Below, piece by piece: positions 6,164-11,903 of a stretch of DNA of 11,903 nt (positions within the stretch are counted from its first letter, which is position 1; every line of letters begins with the position of its first letter). Under the pieces are notes generated by a model. The model did not search any database and was not told the origin of the DNA. It saw only the letters and a list, made by a program, of their open reading frames with translations. Source of the DNA: Flavobacteriales bacterium (GTDB taxonomy: Bacteria; Bacteroidota; Bacteroidia; Flavobacteriales; Flavobacteriaceae); NCBI GenBank assembly GCA_026983815.1, contig JALSTJ010000193.1:1-11903 (forward strand). Reading direction: 5' to 3'. The position numbers and the translations under genes were made by a program.

Positions 6164-6532
6164 TCAATGAAAAACCGATTTGAAAAGTAAATTTGCTGTT
6201 GCCGGATTAGTTGCTAAAGGAACATTATGAACATCGCAGAGTCTCATCAGCATGGAAATATCCGGTTCATGTGGATGTTTATCCAATGGATCTCTGAAAA
6301 ATATCACCATCTGTGTTTTTCCTTCTGCAACTCTTGCACCAATTTGTGCATCTCCGCCATAGGGACCGGACAATAAACGATTTACTTTTAAACCTGTTTC
6401 TTCTATATATTTTCCAGTAGTGCCGGTTGCAATAATTTTTACATCATTACGCAAAAGCTCATTTTTGTGTTCCATTACAAAACGAACCATTTCAGGTTTT
6501 TTTCCATCATGTGATATTAAAGCTATTTCCAT
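6164..6532 (-). CDS. mgsA: Methylglyoxal synthase
   Basis: This cytosolic lyase converts dihydroxyacetone phosphate to methylglyoxal and phosphate, a bypass of lower glycolysis that relieves sugar-phosphate stress. Motifs in the 122-aa product are IALISHD (3-9, catalytic-site His8), the phosphate-binding ATGTTG (35-40), LSGPYGGD (54-61, with the catalytic-base Asp61), FFRDPLDKHPHEPD (78-91, Asp81 and His88) and PLATNPATA. All active-site residues known from E. coli MgsA are present. The protein ends at LLFKSVFH and so lacks most of the C-terminal helix and tail of E. coli (152 aa) and B. subtilis (137 aa) MgsA. The ATG at 6532 is chosen over an upstream in-frame TTG at 6550, because that TTG overlaps the predicted -7 promoter box. 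It lies downstream of the MlaEF genes, probably as a separate unit. Confidence 0.92.
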   Translation of the reverse strand: MEIALISHDGKKPEMVRFVMEHKNELLRNDVKIIATGTTGKYIEETGLKVNRLLSGPYGGDAQIGARVAEGKTQMVIFFRDPLDKHPHEPDISMLMRLCDVHNVPLATNPATANLLFKSVFH

Positions 6533-6547
6533 AGAATGAATTTTTTG

Positions 6548-6555
6548 CAAAGTTA
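6548..6555 (-). promoter_or_regulatory. -7 box of the mgsA promoter
   Basis: Read on the - strand the sequence is TAACTTTG, an exact TAnnTTTG match 15 nt before the mgsA ATG. It predicts a leader of about 8-10 nt and rules against the TTG at 6550 as the start codon. No clear -33 element is seen. It suggests mgsA can be expressed independently of the transporter genes upstream. Confidence 0.4.
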
Positions 6556-6616
6556 AGTTAAAAAATAATAGTTATGATTTTAAATAATTATCAATTTTTT
6601 ACTATTTTCTAATGAT

Positions 6617-7393
6617 TTAAATATCAAAATTTCCTTCTTTTTTTGCCAATTCTTTAATTTTTCTAAATAAAGATGAAGAAAATACAAAATCATTAATATC
6701 GGGATTATCCGTATAGAATATATCGTTTTTGGTTCCTTCCCATTGTTTATGTCCATTTTTCAAAAGGATGATGTGTTCTCCAATTTCCATTATTGAATTC
6801 ATATCATGTGTATTAACCAAAGTGGTGGTATTGTATTGAAGTGTTAAATCATGGATAAGATTATCAATCAGAATTGCAGTTTTGGGATCTAAACCTGAAT
6901 TGGGTTCATCACAAAACAAATATTTTGGATTTAAAACAATGGCACGTGCAATTCCAACCCGTTTTTGCATACCTCCCGAAATTTCTGCCGGATATTTATC
7001 ATTGATACCTGAAAGTTCTACTTGTTCCAATACTTCATCCACTCTTTTTTTCATTTCTCCTTCGGTCATAGATGTAAACATTTTCATAGGAAATTTTATA
7101 TTTTCTTCGATAGTGAAAGAGTCAAAAAGTGCATTTCCTTGAAAAACAACTCCCATTTCCATCCGGAGTTTTCTTTGATCTTTTAAAGTTAGTTTATTCA
7201 ATATCCTTCCATCAAAAGAAATAATTCCTCGATCTGGCTGTATCAAGCCCAAAATGGATTTTAAAAAGACTGTTTTTCCTGAACCGCTTCGACCGATAAT
7301 CATATTTGTTTTTCCTTTTTCAAAAACGGCGGAAATTCCTTTTAGTACAGGTTTGCCATCAAATGATTTATATAAATTTTTGACTTCTATCAT
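6617..7393 (-). CDS. mlaF: MlaF-like ABC transporter ATP-binding protein
   Basis: This is the cytoplasmic ATPase of an MCE-type phospholipid transporter at the inner membrane. The 258 aa hold a complete nucleotide-binding domain: Walker A GRSGSGKT (34-41), Q-loop VVFQGNALFDS (82-92), signature ISGGMQKR (138-145), Walker B YLFCDEP with catalytic Glu163, D-loop SGLD (166-169) and the switch histidine in NTHD (His196). The phrases FQGNALFDS and EISGGMQKRVGIARAI are typical of the MlaF/Ttg2A subfamily. The ATG overlaps the stop of the permease gene upstream by one base (TGATG), which implies translational coupling and a two-subunit complex. No MlaD or other MCE gene follows; the next gene is mgsA. 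Confidence 0.87.
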   Translation of the reverse strand: MIEVKNLYKSFDGKPVLKGISAVFEKGKTNMIIGRSGSGKTVFLKSILGLIQPDRGIISFDGRILNKLTLKDQRKLRMEMGVVFQGNALFDSFTIEENIKFPMKMFTSMTEGEMKKRVDEVLEQVELSGINDKYPAEISGGMQKRVGIARAIVLNPKYLFCDEPNSGLDPKTAILIDNLIHDLTLQYNTTTLVNTHDMNSIMEIGEHIILLKNGHKQWEGTKNDIFYTDNPDINDFVFSSSLFRKIKELAKKEGNFDI

Positions 7394-8130
7394 CAGCTCA
7401 AAAGTAGTTGGGTTAGAATATAATTAAAAACAATAATTGTGATACTGGTCCATATAACTGCTTTGGTAGCTGCTCTACCGACTTCCAAAGCACCACCTTT
7501 GACATAATATCCGAAATAAGAAGGAATGGTCGCAATAAAAAATGCAAAAACAACGGTTTTTATCAAAGCATAAGTGATATCAAAAGGTTCAAATGAATAT
7601 CTTATTCCACGCAAATAATCTTCGCTTAATACCATTCCTGTCAAATTTCCGGCTACCCAACCACCTAAAACTCCTAAAAACATACTGATTACAATCAATA
7701 ATGGATAAAATAATAAAGTAGCAAGTAATTTGGGTAAAATTAAATGATTTTTTGAATTTACACCCATCACATCCAAAGCGTCTATTTGTTCGGTAATACG
7801 CATAGTTCCGATAGTGGAAGCGATGTATGAACCAACAATTCCTGCAAGTATAATGGAAATAAATGTGGGTGAAAATTCCAAAACAATGGATTTTATGGTA
7901 GCATAGCCAATATATAATTTGTCAATTAAAGGATTACTTAAATTTCTGGCAGTTTGAATGGTTACAACTCCTCCGATAAAAAAAGATATAAAAGCCACCA
8001 AACCAATGGATTTAATTCCCAAATCTTCTATTTCTTTAAAAAAATTTTCCCAGAATATCTTTTTTTTCTGAGGTCTGGCAAGAACCTCCTTCATCATCAA
8101 AACATATTTTCCTATGGCACTGATATACAT
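7393..8130 (-). CDS. mlaE: MlaE-like ABC transporter permease
   Basis: This is the inner-membrane permease of an MCE-type lipid transporter. It has 245 aa, with an N-terminal interfacial helix (about 26-38) and hydrophobic segments around 41-60, 85-107, 134-162, 186-209 and 225-243. The family hallmark GTMRITEQIDALDVMG (108-123) is intact. The late loop GYYVKGGALEVGRAATKAV (207-225) is also characteristic. The ATG at 8130 lies 37 bp after the AsmA-family gene, and the stop overlaps the mlaF start. In the E. coli Mla system this subunit pairs with MlaF and MlaD to move phospholipids between inner membrane and periplasm. The direction of transport here cannot be read from sequence. Confidence 0.87.
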   Translation of the reverse strand: MYISAIGKYVLMMKEVLARPQKKKIFWENFFKEIEDLGIKSIGLVAFISFFIGGVVTIQTARNLSNPLIDKLYIGYATIKSIVLEFSPTFISIILAGIVGSYIASTIGTMRITEQIDALDVMGVNSKNHLILPKLLATLLFYPLLIVISMFLGVLGGWVAGNLTGMVLSEDYLRGIRYSFEPFDITYALIKTVVFAFFIATIPSYFGYYVKGGALEVGRAATKAVIWTSITIIVFNYILTQLLLS

Positions 8131-8167
8131 ACTTTTTATTTGCGAATTTAGTGATAAAAATTGGAAT

Positions 8168-10993
8168 TTAATTTTTTTTGTTTCCGATACTTAAATCTTT
8201 GTTTTTGACATCATTAATCAGTCTGTCAGCTTTGATATGGGCATTTTTCATGATTAAATTGGCTTTATTTTGTGCCTCGGTTTCCAATTTTTTAGCTTTG
8301 TTGTCGGCAGCTTCTACCAGTTTTTTTGCCGCTTGTTGTGCAGCAAATTTTTTCAAGGGATTATTTCCCGCTTTTATAATTAAATCATCTGCTTGTGTTT
8401 GCGCTTCTTGTCTGATTTTTTTTCCAAGATTTTGGGCTTCAGTAACTATTTTATCTGCTTGTTTTTGTGCCGTTTTCAATAGAATATCAGCTTTTGCTTT
8501 TGCTTCTGCGATGGCTTTTTGTTGTGCTTGATCTATCGCTTGATTGGCCTGTTGGGTTACTGCTTCAGTGACTACTTCTTTAGTAGTTTTTCCTTCGTAT
8601 CCTGCAAAAACCGGAACAATTTTCGGATGATTATAATCTCCTTTGATTTTGAAGGTCATTTTTATCATATCGGGCAATTCAGATTTAATCCCGAATTTAC
8701 TTAACTTTCCAATTAAATTTTCTAAAATTTGGTTGGCATGATTACCCAATTTACTTTTAGGGATTTCCATATTTAACAGAAAATCAACTTTTCTTTCCAA
8801 TGACACCCTCCCTTGAAATTTGGATTTCATTCCATTTAGTTTAAAATTAAAAGGTTTGATTTGTAAATTTCCTTTATCGATTTCAAATTGAGCTTTGACC
8901 TGATCAATCTTGGGATTTTTTAACTCATTTATTTTAAGCAAATTACCTATTTCTTTTATAATATTAATTCCCCCAATCCCGATATTTGCTGTTTCTAAAA
9001 ATCCTTTTAAATCTAATGTTTTAAAAACAGGATTCATTTTTTTATCTAACTGAACTTTCATTTGTAAGTTTGAAAAGAAATCTCCTTGTACTTTTTCTAG
9101 TGCAGGTGCATAATAATTAAAAGTAGTCAATTGGCTTGTAGCCATTGGAATAGAAACTTTTTTCATATTCATTTTTATCGAAGATAAAGGTTTATCTCCC
9201 GAAGTATCATAAACTCCACTGAGTCCCATTTGACCACCAAAAGCTTTTGCCAAAACAGTTTCCAATTTGGCTTTTTTATCTTTTACACTGAGTTTACCTT
9301 GCAAGTCTTTCAGATGCATATCTTTGTAAATAACCTCGTCGGTTTGTCCGGTAATTTTTATATCCAAATTTCCGGGAATTTTAATGTATCCAACAGAAGT
9401 TGTATCAGTTGCAGTTCCTTTTTCACTGGTCATAAATTGGTTAAGATCAATTTTTCTGGAATAAAGATTAAAATCTGCTTTCAAAATTTTGTTGTCCGTC
9501 AAGAAATACTGTAAATAATTTTCAATATTTCCGGTCAAATCAAAATCGCTGTTTCCTATATTGGATTGAAATTCAAAAAATTGCAGATATTCGGGACTGA
9601 TTCCCAAATTGGCTCGTTTGATAGCAACAGGAAAATCCAAAGCATCGGATTGAAATTTGAAATCATCTAAATGAACAACTCCCGAAGCATCGGTTTTATC
9701 ATATTGATTTTTTTCCAAATCGGAAAGGACTGTTTTTAATTTGAAATCGGCAAATAATTTTCCGGTAAGTTCCTTGATGCCGCTTTTGGAAAGTTTAAGT
9801 GCTTTATTGACTTTGTCAAAATCGATATTTCCATTGAAAGCAGTATTTATATAAGGGTCTGTCATCGGATGAGAGACATTTAAAAATCCATCTATGGCAT
9901 TTTTTGCTATACTAAAATGAATTTTAGGCATATTGATTTGGGTATTATCCAGATTTTTTCCACCTTTGAAATCAACTTTGGTAATGATATTGACATTTTG
10001 GATACTTTCGGGCAGATCAGGATATTTGATGTATCCGTTTTTTACTTGAAAATCAACAGCATAAGCAGGATAACGATGTTCATTATAAACACCTTTAACA
10101 AAACCTTTGAGATGTGCGGTTCCGTTGGTTTTAATTCCGTGCAAATCAGGCAGATATGTTTTAGGTATTAGCGATAGAAACTTTTTTAAACTATTATCTT
10201 TGGTTTGATAATTGATTTCCATTTCCATATCATCACCTTTGAGATTGAAAAACATTTTTCCAATCAAATCCAAATCATTGATATTGGCCGAAAAATCGGG
10301 TAGGTTATAGGTTTTAAAATTATTTGTAATATCTATATTGGTATTGATTTTGGATTTTGCATTATTTATATAATGTATTTTATCAAAAATGACATCCAAA
10401 GTATCCATTTTTGAGTTCAACTGATAATGATACTGATTACCCGAAAATTTACCTTTTCCTTGTTGATTAAAATTCTTTAATTTCATATGTAATCCCATAG
10501 AATTATCATTATAAACCAAGTTCATGTGTTGGATATCTACGGATTTTAACTTTAGATCGAAACTATTATCTTCTTTTTCTTGAGTTTGATTGCCCGTTTT
10601 TTTTGCTATATCATAGTTTGCTTTCCCATTTTTCAGAACCAAAATATGAAAATTGGGACGGACCAATCCTATTTTTTTTATTTCCAGATTTTCATTGGTA
10701 AATAATTTTTTAAAATTTAAACTCATATAAAATTCAGGGATTTCAGCTAACCGTATGCTGTCAAAATCATCCATTCCATCTACAGTAATATTTTTGATAC
10801 GTACATGCAAATCGGGAAAGTCTTTTAACAATGAAAGAGAAACATCTTTATAATCAATTTTTGCATGGACGGAATTATTGATTTCCGTTTTGATATATCG
10901 TTCTATTTTACCTTTAAAAACAAAAGGAAAGGCGACGATTGCCAATATGAGTATAAAGACTAAAGCCAAAAGAAATTTTATGAATTTTTTCAT
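8168..10993 (-). CDS. AsmA family protein with 11-residue repeat tail
   Basis: This 941-aa envelope protein has one N-terminal membrane anchor (residues 5-26) and a long periplasmic part. Residues about 27-120 form the AsmA N-terminal region (FKGKIERYIKTEINNSV, then LSLLKDFPDLHVRIKNITVD). The middle (about 130-620) consists of repeated beta-rich segments expected to build a groove. Residues about 630-800 resemble the AsmA C-terminal region (LDLKGFLETANIGIGGI, later FKLNGMKSKFQGRVSLE). AsmA, YhdP and TamB proteins are thought to be bridge-like carriers of phospholipid to the outer membrane. The last 135 residues are different: Ala, Lys and Gln-rich helix built from 11-residue repeats (see the repeat entry). 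The gene lies 37 bp upstream of mlaE and has a good promoter. Its substrate is inferred from family and context only. Confidence 0.85.
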   Translation of the reverse strand: MKKFIKFLLALVFILILAIVAFPFVFKGKIERYIKTEINNSVHAKIDYKDVSLSLLKDFPDLHVRIKNITVDGMDDFDSIRLAEIPEFYMSLNFKKLFTNENLEIKKIGLVRPNFHILVLKNGKANYDIAKKTGNQTQEKEDNSFDLKLKSVDIQHMNLVYNDNSMGLHMKLKNFNQQGKGKFSGNQYHYQLNSKMDTLDVIFDKIHYINNAKSKINTNIDITNNFKTYNLPDFSANINDLDLIGKMFFNLKGDDMEMEINYQTKDNSLKKFLSLIPKTYLPDLHGIKTNGTAHLKGFVKGVYNEHRYPAYAVDFQVKNGYIKYPDLPESIQNVNIITKVDFKGGKNLDNTQINMPKIHFSIAKNAIDGFLNVSHPMTDPYINTAFNGNIDFDKVNKALKLSKSGIKELTGKLFADFKLKTVLSDLEKNQYDKTDASGVVHLDDFKFQSDALDFPVAIKRANLGISPEYLQFFEFQSNIGNSDFDLTGNIENYLQYFLTDNKILKADFNLYSRKIDLNQFMTSEKGTATDTTSVGYIKIPGNLDIKITGQTDEVIYKDMHLKDLQGKLSVKDKKAKLETVLAKAFGGQMGLSGVYDTSGDKPLSSIKMNMKKVSIPMATSQLTTFNYYAPALEKVQGDFFSNLQMKVQLDKKMNPVFKTLDLKGFLETANIGIGGINIIKEIGNLLKINELKNPKIDQVKAQFEIDKGNLQIKPFNFKLNGMKSKFQGRVSLERKVDFLLNMEIPKSKLGNHANQILENLIGKLSKFGIKSELPDMIKMTFKIKGDYNHPKIVPVFAGYEGKTTKEVVTEAVTQQANQAIDQAQQKAIAEAKAKADILLKTAQKQADKIVTEAQNLGKKIRQEAQTQADDLIIKAGNNPLKKFAAQQAAKKLVEAADNKAKKLETEAQNKANLIMKNAHIKADRLINDVKNKDLSIGNKKN
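8201..8494 (-). repeat. Hendecad (11-residue) repeats encoding the AsmA tail
   Basis: Residues 834-931 of the AsmA protein split into about nine consecutive 11-residue units. Examples are KADILLKTAQK, QADKIVTEAQN, LGKKIRQEAQT, QADDLIIKAGN, KAKKLETEAQN, KANLIMKNAHI and KADRLINDVKN. The approximate consensus is (K/Q)AD(K)(L/I)(I)xxAQN; a slip of one residue occurs near NPLKKFAAQQ. Repeat units of this length form right-handed coiled coils or amphipathic lipid-binding helices. Codons differ between units, so this is an old protein-level repeat and not a recent DNA tandem array. Confidence 0.72.
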
Positions 10994-11010
10994 GAGTTTA
11001 ATTTTTATTA

Positions 11011-11042
11011 CAAATATAATTAAAAAATACTATCTAATCACA
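11011..11042 (-). promoter_or_regulatory. Promoter of the AsmA-MlaE-MlaF operon
   Basis: On the - strand, TGTG (11042-11039) is followed after 20 nt by TATATTTG (11018-11011). The -7 box is exact and the -33 box matches at three of four positions. The predicted transcript starts only about 10 nt before the ATG at 10993, a short leader. Confidence 0.5.
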
Positions 11043-11200
11043 TTACTTTCTTGAGTCTAACTTATGATAAATATTCTAAATTAAAAGTAATTGATTGAAA
11101 ATTAAATATATAAACTAAACACTTTGTTAAAAAGTATATAAATGTAGTATTTATTACATACAACTTGTTATTTAGAAACATTCTAAATATCGATAAAACC

Positions 11201-11230
11201 TTGATAAAAGTCATTTTTTCTCTATATTTG
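11201..11230 (+). promoter_or_regulatory. Promoter of the alternative complex III operon
   Basis: TTG at 11201-11203 is followed after 19 nt by TATATTTG at 11223-11230. Both boxes and the spacing fit the Bacteroidota consensus. The transcript would start near 11237 and give a leader of about 78 nt before the ATG at 11315, which is much longer than the other leaders predicted in this window. Confidence 0.55.
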
Positions 11231-11314
11231 ACGAGCAAAAAAAATATCTTTTTGCATTACAAAAAAACAGAAAGATAAATAACAAATTATATCAAATTAA
11301 CTAAAAATAAATCT

Positions 11315-11903
11315 ATGAAAAAAAGTAAGATGCTATTGGATGGTAGCCGTTTAAGGACAACAGGTTTGATCTTATTGCTTTTGGTTTCATTTACGGTTTT
11401 TGGAAATGGAATAAAAAGCAATTTTTATTTTACCCCTAATTTTGTTACGGTTTCTCTGGCAAATGCAGGCGAATCGGCTAAAAAAGAAGTTGCCCAAAAG
11501 GAAGCTTCGGTAACCTCAGAATCCAGACCTTATGACAAAATCGATCCCGAATTTGCTCATATTGGTCCCGGAAACAATACCATTCCTTTTATCATTGCAT
11601 TGGTAATTTTTTTGATTGCTTTCGGAGGAATTATCAAAGGTAAAGGGACCGCCAAGAAAATATCTGTTTTAGTTACTTTATTGGCTTTGGGTTATATTGG
11701 AAAAATAACTTATGTTGAAGCCAGAGCTTTGGGACGTCAGCAAGGTTATGCACCGGTTCAACCGATATGGTTTTCACACAAAGTGCATGTTACACAAAAC
11801 GGTATTGATTGTGAATATTGTCACGTAGATGCAAGAACCAGTCGTCATGCAGGGGTGCCCAGTTTAAATGTTTGTATGAATTGCCACAGTCAAGTTCATG
11901 AAG
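11315..11903 (+). CDS. actA: ActA-like multihaem cytochrome c subunit of alternative complex III (partial)
   Basis: This is the 5' part of a gene that runs off the right edge; 196 complete codons are visible with no stop. Residues about 15-30 form a signal peptide or first membrane segment. Two more hydrophobic stretches lie around 88-107 and 116-130. The periplasmic part follows: QPIWFSHKVHVTQNGIDCEY, with c-type haem motif CEYCH (166-170), then HAGVPSLNVCMNCH with the second haem motif CMNCH (187-191). This spacing and wording match ActA, the pentahaem subunit of the quinol-oxidising alternative complex III, common in Bacteroidota in place of cytochrome bc1. The remaining haem motifs and the act/cox genes would lie beyond the window. 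The cytochrome c3-like family is certain from the haem motifs; the ActA identity is recognition plus family knowledge. Confidence 0.85.
   Translation, partial: MKKSKMLLDGSRLRTTGLILLLLVSFTVFGNGIKSNFYFTPNFVTVSLANAGESAKKEVAQKEASVTSESRPYDKIDPEFAHIGPGNNTIPFIIALVIFLIAFGGIIKGKGTAKKISVLVTLLALGYIGKITYVEARALGRQQGYAPVQPIWFSHKVHVTQNGIDCEYCHVDARTSRHAGVPSLNVCMNCHSQVHE

Larger units (their letters stand above)
10994..11314. other. Divergent intergenic region between asmA-like gene and actA
   Basis: This 321-bp stretch contains no ORF I can support. It holds two divergent promoter matches, one leftward (11011-11042) and one rightward (11201-11230). Downstream of the rightward promoter is a short stem-loop, GCAAAAA (11235-11241) with TTTTTGC (11249-11255), at or next to the predicted transcript start. 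The 150 bp between the promoters is AT-rich and otherwise featureless to my reading. Confidence 0.6.

Noticed and set aside
6158..6180. 7-bp hairpin with a G-T pair between the convergent lipoprotein and mgsA stops
   Set aside because: AATTGGT and ACCGATT can pair across a 9-nt loop, but the stem is weak, includes the mgsA stop region and lacks a clean T-run on either side.
6562..6591. AT-only inverted repeat between mlaF and mgsA as a terminator
   Set aside because: Nearly all A-T pairs with a mismatch on the - strand; such repeats are expected by chance at this base composition.
8178..8531. Open + strand frame opposite the AsmA tail
   Set aside because: It is the mirror of the Ala/Lys/Gln-rich repeats, giving a Phe/Ala/Ser/Cys-rich product of low complexity. 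The - strand frame has the anchor, domains and promoter.

Overview
The window is AT-rich (about 30% G+C by eye) chromosomal DNA from a member of the Bacteroidota, probably a flavobacterium-like lineage. Evidence for this: a DUF4249 lipoprotein, an ActA-type multihaem cytochrome subunit of alternative complex III, signal peptides whose predicted mature proteins begin with Gln, A-rich start contexts without Shine-Dalgarno sequences, and several matches to the Bacteroidota promoter pattern (TTG/TTTG, about 19-21 nt, TAnnTTTG). No mobile element, CRISPR array, tRNA or rRNA is visible.

Layout. Positions 1-433 hold no established gene. They do contain a full promoter match (34-63), a possible 30-codon ORF (107-199) and an intrinsic-terminator hairpin (202-224), which together look like a very small transcription unit. 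Next, on the + strand, come an AraC/PchR-like regulator (434-1294), a RidA deaminase (1354-1740), shikimate kinase (1747-2274) and a DUF4249 lipoprotein (2291-3100); the last three are closely spaced. After a promoter-like gap comes a tight block of three secreted, all-helical proteins (3218-5560). These appear to be diverged tandem paralogs, each with an internal duplication resembling the PilJ-type sensor domain. A small lipoprotein gene broken by an apparent one-base frameshift follows (5651-6159).

On the - strand, reading right to left, there is a 941-residue AsmA-family protein (10993-8168), then an MlaE-like permease (8130-7393) and an MlaF-like ATPase (7393-6617) whose genes overlap by one base, and then methylglyoxal synthase with its own promoter (6532-6164). 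AsmA-type bridge proteins and MlaFE transporters both act in moving phospholipid between the inner and outer membranes, so this block is probably an envelope-lipid operon. It lacks a local MCE (MlaD) gene. The AsmA protein ends in a striking run of 11-residue repeats.

A divergent intergenic region (10994-11314) carries two back-to-back promoter matches, one for asmA and one for the gene at the right edge. That gene is the start of an alternative complex III cytochrome subunit (ActA), which probably opens a respiratory operon running off the window.

The best candidates for something undescribed are the three-gene secreted helical paralog block, the hendecad tail of the AsmA protein, and the tiny promoter-ORF-terminator unit at the left edge.
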